The notes beneath the pieces were generated by a model that saw nothing but the letters and a program-made list of their open reading frames with translations, had not been told where the DNA came from and did not search any database. A program made the translations under genes and the position numbers. A DNA stretch of 50,434 bases from Paludibacteraceae bacterium (GTDB taxonomy: Bacteria > Bacteroidota > Bacteroidia > Bacteroidales > Paludibacteraceae), in NCBI GenBank assembly GCA_017467185.1, contig JAFTSS010000013.1:1-50434 (forward strand), in the 5' to 3' direction. Positions 5,834 through 14,865 of the stretch are shown here, in pieces (the stretch's first letter is position 1; the number at the start of each line of letters is the position of its first letter).

Positions 5834-7894
5834 ATGATTTCAGAAAAACTCTTAAATCCTCAAAGCATCGTTGTAGTTGGTGCTTCTAACGATGTTCAAA
5901 AACCTGGTGGTAAACTTCTCAAAAACCTCCTCGACAGCCAATTCAAAGGCCAAATCTATGTAGTCAACCCTAAAGAGGCAGAAATCCAAGGCATCAAATG
6001 CCACGCTAAGGTAGAAGATCTCCCTCAAGTAGATTGCGCCCTCATGGGTATCGCATCTAAATATTGCTTACACACTGTTGACGTACTCGCTAACGAAAAA
6101 GGTTGCCGTGGCTTCGTTATCATCTCTGCTGGCTTCTCAGAAGAAAACCACGAAGGTGCCGAAATCGAACACAAAATCGTTGAAATCATTGACAACGTAG
6201 GTGGCTCACTTATAGGTCCTAACTGTACTGGTTTCTTGAATGTTAACTATACAGGTGCTTTCGATGCTCCTATTCCACAACTCAACCCTCGTGGTGTTGA
6301 CTTCGTTACTGGCTCAGGTGCTACTGCTGTGTTTATCAAAGAAATCGGTATCACTAATGGTCTCCAATTCAACTCTGTTTGGGCTGTAGGTAACTCTGCA
6401 CAAATTGGTATTGAAGAAGTACTCGAATATTGGGACGAAACATACGTTGACGGACAATCTGCTTTCGTTAAAATGATCTATATGGAGAGTGTGCGCAATC
6501 CTCAAAAATTGCTCAAACATGCCTCTTCTCTTATCCGCAAAGGTTGTAAAATCGCTGCTATCAAATCAGGCTCTTCATCAGCAGGTAGCCGTGCTGCTTC
6601 TTCTCACACAGGTGCACTCGCTACTTCCGACGTTGCAGTAGATGCTCTCTTCCGCAAAGCTGGTATCGTACGTTGCAGCAACCGTCTCGAACTCGTAAAC
6701 GTATGTTCTGTATTCATGCACCCTGAGATGAAAGGCAAAAACGTAGCTATCATCACTCACGCTGGTGGTCCTGCAGTTATGCTTACTGATACATTATCTA
6801 ATAATGGTCTCGAAGTTCCTCATATCTCTGGCCCTAAAGCTGAAGAATTGCTCACTAAATTGTTCCCTGGTTCATCGGTAGCTAATCCTATCGACTTCCT
6901 CGCTACTGGTACTGCTGAACAACTTGGTCACATTATCGACGCTTGCGAAAACGATTTCGACAATATCGATGCTATGGCTGTCATCTTCGGTAGCCCAGGT
7001 CTTTTCCCTAACTGGGAACCTTACCGCGTACTTGATGAGAAGATGAAAACTTGCAAAAAACCTATCTACCCTATCTTGCCTTCTATCATCAATGTGAAAG
7101 ACGAAATTGCTGACTTCATCAATAATCGTGGTCGCATCAACTTCAGCGAAGAATGTGTATTTGGTAATGCTCTTGCTAAAGTATTTAACACACCTGCTCC
7201 AGAGCCAGAAAACCTCGAAATGCCAGAAATCGACGTACAAGCTATCCGTCGCATTGTTGACAATGCCGAAAATGGTTACCTCGGTCTCGAAGAAATCAAT
7301 GGTCTTCTCGATGCTGCTGGCGTAGCTCGCAAACGCAATGCCGAAGTTCGCACTAAAGAAGAAGCTGTTGCCGTAGCAAAAGAAATGGGATTCCCTCTCG
7401 TAATGAAAGTTTGTGGCCCTGTTCATAAATCTGACGTAGGCGGTGTTGTTCTCAACATCAAAGACATCGAAACTGTAGAACGCGAATTCGAACGCCTCAT
7501 CGTTATACCTGAAACATATGCAGTTGAAGTATGCCCTATGTACAAAGGTACAGAAATCTTCATCGGTGCAAGCCGTGAAGCTAAATTTGGTCACCAAGTG
7601 CTCTGCGGTCTTGGCGGTATCTTCATCGAAGTATTGAAAGACGTACAAGCATCTCTCGCACCAATCGGTCTTGCCGAAGCTCATTCTATGATCGAACGCC
7701 TCCGTGGCTACAAAATCATCAAAGGCGTACGTGGTCAAGAACCAGTCAACGAAGACCTCTTTGCCGAAGCAATTACTCGTATCTCTGCACTCGTTAAAGC
7801 AGCTCCAGAAATCGCCGAAATGGACCTCAACCCACTCCTCGGCTCAGCTAATGCAGTAGTAGCAGTTGACGCTCGTATCCGCATTGAAAAATAA
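5834..7894 (+). CDS. Acetate--CoA ligase (ADP-forming), fused alpha and beta subunits
   Basis: A 686-residue acyl-CoA synthetase (NDP-forming) catalysing acyl-CoA + ADP + Pi = acid + CoA + ATP, a substrate-level phosphorylation step in fermenters. Residues about 5-130 form the CoA-binding Rossmann domain (IVVVGASNDVQKPGGKL). Residues about 150-450 form the two succinyl-CoA-synthetase-like domains, with the phospho-histidine loop SSHTGALA near residue 260 and ITHAGGPAVML near 311. Residues about 475-686 form the ATP-grasp half (LVMKVCGPVHKSDVGGV, ending EMDLNPLL). This alpha-beta fusion is a common bacterial and archaeal arrangement. Acetate is the likeliest product, but branched or aryl acids cannot be excluded. 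Codon bias suggests high expression. A CTCGCTA leader precedes it and a strong terminator follows. Confidence 0.9.
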   Translation: MISEKLLNPQSIVVVGASNDVQKPGGKLLKNLLDSQFKGQIYVVNPKEAEIQGIKCHAKVEDLPQVDCALMGIASKYCLHTVDVLANEKGCRGFVIISAGFSEENHEGAEIEHKIVEIIDNVGGSLIGPNCTGFLNVNYTGAFDAPIPQLNPRGVDFVTGSGATAVFIKEIGITNGLQFNSVWAVGNSAQIGIEEVLEYWDETYVDGQSAFVKMIYMESVRNPQKLLKHASSLIRKGCKIAAIKSGSSSAGSRAASSHTGALATSDVAVDALFRKAGIVRCSNRLELVNVCSVFMHPEMKGKNVAIITHAGGPAVMLTDTLSNNGLEVPHISGPKAEELLTKLFPGSSVANPIDFLATGTAEQLGHIIDACENDFDNIDAMAVIFGSPGLFPNWEPYRVLDEKMKTCKKPIYPILPSIINVKDEIADFINNRGRINFSEECVFGNALAKVFNTPAPEPENLEMPEIDVQAIRRIVDNAENGYLGLEEINGLLDAAGVARKRNAEVRTKEEAVAVAKEMGFPLVMKVCGPVHKSDVGGVVLNIKDIETVEREFERLIVIPETYAVEVCPMYKGTEIFIGASREAKFGHQVLCGLGGIFIEVLKDVQASLAPIGLAEAHSMIERLRGYKIIKGVRGQEPVNEDLFAEAITRISALVKAAPEIAEMDLNPLLGSANAVVAVDARIRIEK

Positions 7895-7912
7895 AAACAA
7901 TTAACACTAAAT

Positions 7913-7949
7913 AAAAAATCCTATACTCAAATTGAGTATAGGATTTTTT
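7913..7949. terminator. Bidirectional intrinsic terminator between convergent genes
   Basis: AAATCCTATACTCAA and its complement TTGAGTATAGGATTT form a nearly loop-free 15-18 bp stem with an A-tract on the left and a T-tract on the right. It therefore ends the acyl-CoA synthetase transcript on the plus strand and the 17-kb glycan operon on the minus strand. The right arm reaches the stop codon of the minus-strand gene. Confidence 0.9.
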
Positions 7950-8965
7950 TATTTCAGTAATTCAAGCATCTGCTCAATACGCTTATCAAAAGTATGATTA
8001 TTAAGAACTATTTCATATCCAGCTTTAGCATTTTGTGACATATCATGAGTTAGTGCATAATCTATCAACTCAAACAATTCCTCTTCATTATCATACAATC
8101 CAACCTCGCCATTTTGAAATAAACTCGCAATAAAAGGATTCTTATCACAAATTTGATAAGCTCCCGCTCCACATGCTTCAAACAAACGTTGATTTGCTCC
8201 ATGAAAAGTCTGTTTATGATGAATATTCAAAACAATTCTAGAACGAGAAAATAAATCATTTACAATGCTTGGAGCAATATTATGGTTAAGAAAAACATCC
8301 CTATAACCACGAAACAACCATTTTATAGGATTCTTAAAATAAGGTTTATATTCACCATAAAAAAGAATCTTTCTATTGGAATATTTTCGTGCAATCTTCT
8401 CTAATAATAAAATCCTTTTAGGACTTGTATATATTGTACCTACAAATAATATATCAATATCTTTTACATTATCTTGTTTATAATAAACCTCAGTATCACA
8501 AGCTAACGGTAAAAAATAAGCTTTCTCTCCTTGTTTTTCAAAAAACTCAACATCTTTCTCTTCAAAACAACAAAATAAATCAGCATGTTGTACATGTGAA
8601 ATACACATCTCTCTATCTGGACGTTGTACACTATCATACATCCATACAATTACTTTAGCTCCTCCATTTCTAAAATAATCCAACGTACTGTCTTTCAAAA
8701 TAGTACCATTATAAGTAAAAACAATGTCAGGCTTATATTCATCAAAAACATTTTCAATATATTGTTTATACTTTAGACGACTTTTCTCACGCAATGGCTC
8801 TTTATTAATTGCTAATTTATGCCTCCAACGTAAAATACCCTTAAAAGGATGTATTGGTTCATCATACGTTTCTATTCGAACATCAAATCCTAATGCCTGA
8901 AATGCTTTACCTACACTATTTTGATATCCAAAAAAAGGAGCTGAAATTATTAAAACTTTAGACAT
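7949..8965 (-). CDS. Glycosyltransferase, CgeB-like GT-B family
   Basis: A 338-residue GT-B-type enzyme. The N-terminal half (VLIISAPFFGYQNSVGKAF) lacks a signal peptide. The C-terminal half has the CgeB/Glyco_trans_1_2 pattern DILFVGTIYTSPKR (about 171-184), RIVLNIHH and ANQRLFEACGAGAYQICD (about 259-276), where the glutamate and glycine-rich loop contact the nucleotide sugar. It is the last gene of the glycan operon. Its start overlaps the upstream gene by 8 bp. Donor and acceptor cannot be inferred. Confidence 0.8.
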   Translation of the reverse strand: MSKVLIISAPFFGYQNSVGKAFQALGFDVRIETYDEPIHPFKGILRWRHKLAINKEPLREKSRLKYKQYIENVFDEYKPDIVFTYNGTILKDSTLDYFRNGGAKVIVWMYDSVQRPDREMCISHVQHADLFCCFEEKDVEFFEKQGEKAYFLPLACDTEVYYKQDNVKDIDILFVGTIYTSPKRILLLEKIARKYSNRKILFYGEYKPYFKNPIKWLFRGYRDVFLNHNIAPSIVNDLFSRSRIVLNIHHKQTFHGANQRLFEACGAGAYQICDKNPFIASLFQNGEVGLYDNEEELFELIDYALTHDMSQNAKAGYEIVLNNHTFDKRIEQMLELLK

Positions 8966-9803
8966 TATCGTTCGAAGTTAATATTGTTTGTATCTTTGAA
9001 TTATCACCATATATACATGGAGAATCGTATGGCCTATCAGGAAATGCGCCGTAATTCAATTTTATATTAAAATTATTATCCTTTATAAAATTCTCAACAG
9101 CTTCTGCCAATGAAATTGGATTACCTGAACAACAATTAATAATTCCTATTATATCTTTTTGCAATAAAACTAATGTTATTTGTTTTACCAACTCATCAAC
9201 AGATATAAAATCATATTTATTCTTACCCATCGTAAAAGGAAATTTATCATCCCCCCTATGCTCCGCTTCTACTATTTTAGTAAAAATTGAATGATTTTTT
9301 AAATCATCACCAAAAATATAAAACCCTCTTAACCATTGCAATATACAATCATGCTGAGAACAAAACAAAAGTAAACCTTGACGTAAAGCATTTTTAGCTA
9401 TACCATACAAAGAAAGAGGATTACAAGGAGTATTTTCATCAATTTTACCTTCATAATACCCTACCTCATGCATAGTTCCCATCACTGCCAACTGCTTTAA
9501 CCCATTATTTACAAGATTAGTCAAAAATCTATAATGTGAAGATAAATCTTGCATGTGACGAGGTGAATTATGCACAAATCCATCGCGCCAAGCTAAATGT
9601 AAACATACATCTGGTTTTCCTAATGTTGCAAACATATCATCTTGCTCATGACTATGAAAAATATCATACTTAATAATTTGAGCCCTTGCATCAATATTAT
9701 CTGTAACAACATCACAAGCAATCACCTCACACCCCTTATCTAATAAAGATGTAACGACATGACTACCTATGTAACCATTTGCACCCGTAACTAGTATTTT
9801 CAT
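8958..9803 (-). CDS. NAD(P)-dependent epimerase/dehydratase (nucleotide-sugar SDR)
   Basis: A 281-residue extended short-chain dehydrogenase. It has the N-terminal cofactor motif TGANGYIGSHV (residues 6-16), an acidic residue after the second strand indicating NAD preference, and the catalytic YGIAK (Tyr-x-x-x-Lys). Compared with typical 4-epimerases (~320 residues) it is short, like sugar 4-reductases. It sits five bases from the acyltransferase upstream and overlaps the final glycosyltransferase. It probably completes a nucleotide-sugar precursor of the same glycan, but the sugar is unknown. Confidence 0.8.
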   Translation of the reverse strand: MKILVTGANGYIGSHVVTSLLDKGCEVIACDVVTDNIDARAQIIKYDIFHSHEQDDMFATLGKPDVCLHLAWRDGFVHNSPRHMQDLSSHYRFLTNLVNNGLKQLAVMGTMHEVGYYEGKIDENTPCNPLSLYGIAKNALRQGLLLFCSQHDCILQWLRGFYIFGDDLKNHSIFTKIVEAEHRGDDKFPFTMGKNKYDFISVDELVKQITLVLLQKDIIGIINCCSGNPISLAEAVENFIKDNNFNIKLNYGAFPDRPYDSPCIYGDNSKIQTILTSNDNV

Positions 9804-9808
9804 AATTA

Positions 9809-10378
9809 TTATCCGTTAACTTTTTCCCAAACTTTTGTCTTAAAATTATATTTTTTAATTACTTTAGCAGGAGCACCTACAGCAACTGAATAATCTGGTA
9901 TATCATGAGTAACCACAGAATTAGCTCCTATCACACAATGCTTACCTATATTCGCACCTATAACACACACATTTTCACCTAACCAACTACCCTCACCTAT
10001 ACGAACAGGATTTATTTGCTTTATAGATTGCAAAATAACTGGTACATCTGGATTATCATATTGATGCAAATTATCGGTAATATAAACCCTATCAGCAGTC
10101 AATACATAATCTTCTAGTACAATACTTTTTGTTGCGTATATGTGATTAAAGTGTCCAATAACACATCTATCTCCTATCTGCAATTCAACTTTCTCGCCAC
10201 TTAAAGGCAAAGCCCCCAACCAAGTATGTTTCTGAATTAATACTTTATCTCCAATAACAATATTTTCTTTACCATCCAATCTCAACGGAGAATCTATCCT
10301 CGACGAACGACAAAACCTACCAAATTGAAAAGGATATAAAATTATTGATTTAATTTTTGCAATTATCTTTTGTATCAT
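9809..10378 (-). CDS. Hexapeptide-repeat acyltransferase (WcaF/LacA type)
   Basis: A 189-residue left-handed beta-helix acyltransferase. After a basic N-terminus with a short hydrophobic patch, imperfect hexapeptides run from about residue 35 to 165, including IGDRCVIGHFNHI and VCVIGANIGKHCVIGANSVV. It ends with the characteristic loop DIPDYSVAVGAPAKVIKKY. Such enzymes usually O-acetylate (or N-acylate) a sugar with acetyl-CoA. The gene lies in the glycan operon next to the candidate pseudaminyltransferase, so it may decorate pseudaminic acid or another residue of the glycan; this is inference. Confidence 0.85.
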   Translation of the reverse strand: MIQKIIAKIKSIILYPFQFGRFCRSSRIDSPLRLDGKENIVIGDKVLIQKHTWLGALPLSGEKVELQIGDRCVIGHFNHIYATKSIVLEDYVLTADRVYITDNLHQYDNPDVPVILQSIKQINPVRIGEGSWLGENVCVIGANIGKHCVIGANSVVTHDIPDYSVAVGAPAKVIKKYNFKTKVWEKVNG

Positions 10379-10387
10379 AAATTACAA

Positions 10388-11734
10388 TTACTTATCACTC
10401 TTACTATCAATCATTTGTAAAAAACAATCAAATTTATACTTATTAAAAACCTCAAAATAAGGTACTTTTAAAAGTTCTGTATTCTTTTTATATATTTCAA
10501 ATAAACTTTCTGATGAATTAAATAAAGACACATTAGGTAAATCAAAAATATCATCCATACTCATATAATCTAACTCTTGTAAAATTGCTATTTTTTTACC
10601 TTGATTTAAAGCTTCATAAGCAACGGTAGAAAATATAAGAACAACCATAGAACTACGCGCCACCAATACATTTATATCTTCTTCTCCTTTTAAAATTTTA
10701 ATATTACTCACACCTTTAAAAATTTCCTCATAATAAGATTCTTTAAAATATTCTTGTGGATGTAATTTATATTTAACACAAACAAAAGGATTATCTTTAG
10801 CAAATTCTAAAATATGAGGAATTAAATACTTACTATGAAATGTTGTAGATATAACTAAAATACTATCGTCAACTTTTTCTTTAGAAGAATCAAACACATA
10901 ATAATTATTGCCAATTGGTATAATTTCAGCAGGCATATTAATTGGTTGTATAACTGCATTTTCTCCCATTGATAGAAAAACATCAGGAAAAATAATATTA
11001 CTATTACTATTTATTCCCTTTGGATAAGAATAAACAATATTCACACGTCTCACACTGCCATGCTGAATTTCACATGTATAAATATTATTTCTCTTCGCAG
11101 CCAATAATAATGCCTTTTGAATGCCATTGAGTACGTAAAAAATAGCCTTAGGTTTAATTTTTTTCAAATAAAAAGAATAATACTTATAATCACAAAGAAA
11201 CATTGAATATATGTATTCTATATCTTCTTTTGTCAATTTAGATTCACCATAAAATTCAATAAAAGCATTATTCAATCTATGATATATTTCATCAGAAATA
11301 CTTTTTTTCCTAAAAAATAAAGACCTATATACAAATAACAAATTAAAATAAACATTATTCTTATACTTTGATAATGGCTTCAAATTATCCAAGTTAATAG
11401 ACTTACCCTTCAACTCATCTACTATATTTTGAATGGCTTTGTCAAAAAGTCGACCGTCAGAGTCTAAATAACGATTGGAAGAAAATATAAGATATTTAGT
11501 TTTTTTAAAAAAAAGTACAAAAAAAGATTTCAAAAATAAAAATATTGCAATAAATAATTTTTTCAAAAACAATAAATTTACTTTTTCTTTCTGTTTTTGA
11601 GCGCAAATAATATCATTATGCTGTAAATATGCATCATAACGTATTATATCCCACAAATAAAAACCATCGTCTGTTTTTATATCAAACAAACGATATTTCA
11701 TTTCTATTTCAAAAAATTTATCTATAGAATCCAT
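10388..11734 (-). CDS. Putative glycosyltransferase, candidate pseudaminyltransferase (GT-B with HP and S motifs)
   Basis: A 448-residue protein I cannot name directly. Residues 56-80 are hydrophobic and basic (membrane association). The C-terminal half shows motifs found in CMP-sugar and CDP-glycerol transferases of the GT-B superfamily: QHGS at 224-227, KLHPQE at 323-328 (an 'HP' motif) and SS then FSTVAYEAL at 361-376 (an 'S' motif). Polysialyltransferases and Kdo transferases use this trio. It immediately follows PseI, and no other gene in the locus resembles a nonulosonic acid transferase, so it is the best candidate for transferring Pse from CMP-Pse. It is AT- and Lys/Asn-rich compared with its neighbours, suggesting separate acquisition. 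Confidence 0.55.
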   Translation of the reverse strand: MDSIDKFFEIEMKYRLFDIKTDDGFYLWDIIRYDAYLQHNDIICAQKQKEKVNLLFLKKLFIAIFLFLKSFFVLFFKKTKYLIFSSNRYLDSDGRLFDKAIQNIVDELKGKSINLDNLKPLSKYKNNVYFNLLFVYRSLFFRKKSISDEIYHRLNNAFIEFYGESKLTKEDIEYIYSMFLCDYKYYSFYLKKIKPKAIFYVLNGIQKALLLAAKRNNIYTCEIQHGSVRRVNIVYSYPKGINSNSNIIFPDVFLSMGENAVIQPINMPAEIIPIGNNYYVFDSSKEKVDDSILVISTTFHSKYLIPHILEFAKDNPFVCVKYKLHPQEYFKESYYEEIFKGVSNIKILKGEEDINVLVARSSMVVLIFSTVAYEALNQGKKIAILQELDYMSMDDIFDLPNVSLFNSSESLFEIYKKNTELLKVPYFEVFNKYKFDCFLQMIDSKSDK

Positions 11735-11740
11735 TTTTTT

Positions 11741-12754
11741 TCACTCAACAAAATCCAAACACATTCTATCTCCTTTTTGTAAATTTCTGTTTACTTTTTT
11801 ACCCAAAATATCATTGTAATATTTAGGATGTAACCCTAAACTTGGACGAACAGAACGAACATTTTCTTTTGTAATCACTTCTCCCTCTTTAATATCTTCA
11901 GCGACATACAGAGAACGAGCAAAATTACGATTTACCATCTTTTTCTCTGATAAAGAGTAGTCAACTACACCAATACTTTTTTCTGCGTCTCTTATCATTT
12001 TTACCATCTCAGCAAATTCTGTTTCATTTATCGAAAAAGCAGCATCTGGTCCACCAATCGAACGATCAAGAATAAAATGTTTCTCTATCAATGTTGCTCC
12101 CATTGCTGTTGCAACAACAGGACAAATTGCACCCATTGTGTGATCAGAAAGGCCTACTTTTACTCTAAATCTATCTGCTAAATCTTTTAACATACAAAGA
12201 TTTGCTTCTTCAATTGGAGCGGGATATGAAGATGTACATTTTAAAAGAGTTATATCATTATTTCCAACTCGACGACAAGCTTCAACAGCTAAAATAATAT
12301 CTTCTTCTGTTGCAATACCTGTAGATATTACCATTGGTTTTTGCTTACTTGCAGCATATTCAATCAATGGAATATCTGTAATTTCAAAAGATGCAATCTT
12401 ATAAATAGGATTATCTAAAGTTTCAAGGAAATCTACTGCAGTAAAATCAAATGGAGTTGAAAAACATATTAAACCTACTCTTTTTGCTTCTTCAAAAATA
12501 TCCTTATGCCATTCCCACGGAGTATATGCTTGTTGATAAAGTTTATACAATGTTTGCCCATCCCACAATGTTCCTTGTTTTATTTGAAAATCCTCAGTAT
12601 CACAATCTAAAGTAATTGTGTCCGCCGTATAAGTCTGTATTTTTATCGCATCTGCACCTGCACGTTTTGCTGCACGTACTGTTTCTAAAGCGACCTCTTT
12701 ACTTCCATTATGATTTGCTGACATCTCAGCAATTATCAACACTCTATTATTCAT
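11741..12754 (-). CDS. pseI: Pseudaminic acid synthase PseI
   Basis: A 337-residue NeuB-family enzyme condensing 2,4-diacetamido-2,4,6-trideoxy-L-altrose with phosphoenolpyruvate to give pseudaminic acid. Residues 1-270 form the TIM barrel: IAEMSANHNGS, AIKIQTYTADTITLD, KPMVISTGIATEED, LSDHTMGAICP and the metal-binding IEKHFILDRSIGGPDAAFS. Residues about 280-337 form the antifreeze-like SAF lid (RSLYVAEDIKEGEVIT). HNGS and QTYTADT favour PseI over sialic or legionaminic acid synthases. The start overlaps the PseH stop by 4 bp. Confidence 0.93.
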   Translation of the reverse strand: MNNRVLIIAEMSANHNGSKEVALETVRAAKRAGADAIKIQTYTADTITLDCDTEDFQIKQGTLWDGQTLYKLYQQAYTPWEWHKDIFEEAKRVGLICFSTPFDFTAVDFLETLDNPIYKIASFEITDIPLIEYAASKQKPMVISTGIATEEDIILAVEACRRVGNNDITLLKCTSSYPAPIEEANLCMLKDLADRFRVKVGLSDHTMGAICPVVATAMGATLIEKHFILDRSIGGPDAAFSINETEFAEMVKMIRDAEKSIGVVDYSLSEKKMVNRNFARSLYVAEDIKEGEVITKENVRSVRPSLGLHPKYYNDILGKKVNRNLQKGDRMCLDFVE

Positions 12755-13248
12755 AATCTTTCTTTTACAAAAAACATTTGTCCATCACACTCTCTTTCTC
12801 TTTTAAAACCTACTCGCTCATGAAATTTTATACTTCGTAAATTAAAATCTAAAACGACGGCTGTTATTTTATCAAGCACATCCAACGAAAAAATAGAATC
12901 AAAAAACAAATTCGCAATTTCAACACTAACTCCGTTTCCTTGATATTGAGGGTTTATATAAATTCCCCAATCAGCCACTCTTCTACTATAATTAATTGGA
13001 TGAAGACTTATAGAACCTACAAAATCATTATTTTCATCATATATAGCATAATATAATTTTGTATTATCAACTTTTAATCTTTCTACAAAATTAAGATGAT
13101 TTTCAAATGGAAATACCTCTTTATCAAACATAAACTGACGGACCTCGTACGAAGTACGTACCTGCCATATCTGTTTATGTGCATCTTTTGATAATTCAAT
13201 AAAATTAACAAATTTAAATTTTGACGTTGTAAACGATTTAAATATCAT
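12751..13248 (-). CDS. pseH: UDP-4-amino-4,6-dideoxy-N-acetyl-beta-L-altrosamine N-acetyltransferase PseH
   Basis: A 165-residue GNAT-family protein that N-acetylates the 4-amino group made by PseC. GNAT features: FVGSISLHPINY strand, the acetyl-CoA-binding region WGIYINPQYQGNGVSVEI (about residues 96-113) and the closing FHERVGFKRE near residue 145. Length and the position between pseG and pseI match known pse clusters. It overlaps both neighbours by 4 bp. A generic GNAT would be the alternative without this context. Confidence 0.85.
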   Translation of the reverse strand: MIFKSFTTSKFKFVNFIELSKDAHKQIWQVRTSYEVRQFMFDKEVFPFENHLNFVERLKVDNTKLYYAIYDENNDFVGSISLHPINYSRRVADWGIYINPQYQGNGVSVEIANLFFDSIFSLDVLDKITAVVLDFNLRSIKFHERVGFKRERECDGQMFFVKERL

Positions 13249-14183
13249 AATGATTGAAATATCTTAATATATTCCGATTGCTGATTTAGCAAATTAAGTC
13301 TATTTAACTGTACTTGATTAAAATCTAAAACAATATCATTAATACGCAAATCACCTAGTCCATAAATATAATTATTTAGAAGTAAATTATTATATAAATT
13401 CAACTGATTATCTACATAATACCCAGAAAACACCTTACAACCTAAAGCTACTGCCTCTAATGCAATTCCACTTGTTGAAACAATACAAAAATCAGATTTG
13501 CACAACAAATCAGACATTTCTAAAGCAGACAAACCTTGATATACAAAAATCCTATCATCCAACAAATAATCTTCTTTATTTTTTGCGCCACCAACTACAA
13601 CATCTATATACCTAACATCACTAATACCTGCAACCACACTTATAGCTTTTTGAGTTAAATTTAATATATCCGCTCCACCAAAACAAATCATTGCTCTTTT
13701 TAGGGTTCTACTCAATAAACAATTATTCTGTCGAAACTCTTTTCTAAGCAAAGACCATTTAAGACCTAATAACTTATTAGTTGCATTAACTAATGGTAAA
13801 TCGGTTAATTCAGCAACACTCGTGTTTATCAACAAATCACAAGATATTGCTTTATCTTGAAAATCATCAATACACACCAATTTACACCCTTTAGCTTTTA
13901 TCTTACATTGATAATCTATTGTGTAAAAATAATTATCAAGTACAACAATTTCATCTCCACACAACATATCAATGAACAAATCAAAGCGGTCATCATTATC
14001 TGGCAATTCAACCAATTTACAAACTTTAGCAACTTCCTCTTGTTGATAATTTGTTGGCAATTTTGTAAAAAAAACACAATCAAAATCATCCTTCAACATA
14101 TCTGCAAGTGCTAAAGAACGAATAAAGTGACCATAACCTATTTGACTATCAGCATCAGCCCTAAAATATATTTTTTTAGCCAT
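13245..14183 (-). CDS. pseG: UDP-2,4-diacetamido-2,4,6-trideoxy-beta-L-altropyranose hydrolase PseG
   Basis: A 312-residue GT-B-like hydrolase, related in fold to MurG, that removes UDP to release the free altrose derivative for PseI. The N-terminal RADADSQIGYGHFIRSLALA (His near residue 19 is the predicted catalytic base) is diagnostic. Further marks are VVLDNYFYT, MICFGGADILNLT and the C-terminal SDFCIVSTSGIALEAVALG that grips the nucleotide. It is slightly shorter than typical PseG but complete. It overlaps pseF by 8 bp and pseH by 4 bp. Confidence 0.9.
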   Translation of the reverse strand: MAKKIYFRADADSQIGYGHFIRSLALADMLKDDFDCVFFTKLPTNYQQEEVAKVCKLVELPDNDDRFDLFIDMLCGDEIVVLDNYFYTIDYQCKIKAKGCKLVCIDDFQDKAISCDLLINTSVAELTDLPLVNATNKLLGLKWSLLRKEFRQNNCLLSRTLKRAMICFGGADILNLTQKAISVVAGISDVRYIDVVVGGAKNKEDYLLDDRIFVYQGLSALEMSDLLCKSDFCIVSTSGIALEAVALGCKVFSGYYVDNQLNLYNNLLLNNYIYGLGDLRINDIVLDFNQVQLNRLNLLNQQSEYIKIFQSL

Positions 14184-14865
14184 AAATAAGGGTATATTTC
14201 AACTCAGCTAAACGCCAATCCGTTTCAGTATCAATATCTTGAACTTTTAATTCATCAACTTCCACACCTGCACATTTTTCTGTAATTATCTTATGCTCAC
14301 AGAGCAATGCATCTCTACTAATCCAATAAAATGAACCTGAATCGTGATAAGCAGAAGGTAAATCTTGACTACGAGTATTCAAATATTCAGCCCAATTCAT
14401 CTTCAACATTCCTTGAGCATCCATTGATAACGAACGCAATATTGGATAAGAAAATCTTACTACTGGTATAACAGACGTTATAGTTATATCAGAAATCAAT
14501 TTATTATACAACGCAATTATATCATTTGCAGAAATTAAAGGAGCTGTTGGCAATATACAACAAATATTATCTATTTGATAATCCATTTTTTCTAATTCAA
14601 CCACCACCTCCTCTACTACTGCAGCTAATGGAGCATAATCATTTGCTGTTTCTGCCGAACGAAAGAAAGGCACTTTTGCTCCATATTTAATAGCTATATC
14701 AGCAATCTCATCATCATCAGTCGAAACGATAACTTCACTAAATAAACCACATTTTAATGTTTCTATTATAGAATAAGCAATAATTGGTTTACCCAAAAAA
14801 GATTTTATATTTTTTCGAGGTATTCGTTTACTTCCACCTCGTGCTGGAATAATAGCTATATTCAT
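14176..14865 (-). CDS. pseF: Pseudaminic acid cytidylyltransferase PseF
   Basis: A 229-residue CMP-sugar synthetase that activates pseudaminic acid with CTP to CMP-Pse. The nucleotide-binding P-loop-like motif is IPARGGSKRIPRKNIKSF at residues 5-22. Next come SYSIIETLK-type helices, STDDDEIADIA near residue 50 and YHDSGSFYWI near 175. It ends with VDELKVQDIDTETDWRLAE, carrying the metal-binding aspartates. The family also includes NeuA and the legionaminate enzyme; assignment to PseF rests on the full PseB-C-H-G-I set around it. It overlaps both neighbours (4 and 8 bp). Confidence 0.9.
   Translation of the reverse strand: MNIAIIPARGGSKRIPRKNIKSFLGKPIIAYSIIETLKCGLFSEVIVSTDDDEIADIAIKYGAKVPFFRSAETANDYAPLAAVVEEVVVELEKMDYQIDNICCILPTAPLISANDIIALYNKLISDITITSVIPVVRFSYPILRSLSMDAQGMLKMNWAEYLNTRSQDLPSAYHDSGSFYWISRDALLCEHKIITEKCAGVEVDELKVQDIDTETDWRLAELKYTLIYG

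Noticed and set aside
6872-7738. 288-codon minus-strand ORF inside the acyl-CoA synthetase gene
   Set aside because: An antisense shadow caused by codon bias; the plus-strand protein is a clear family match throughout.
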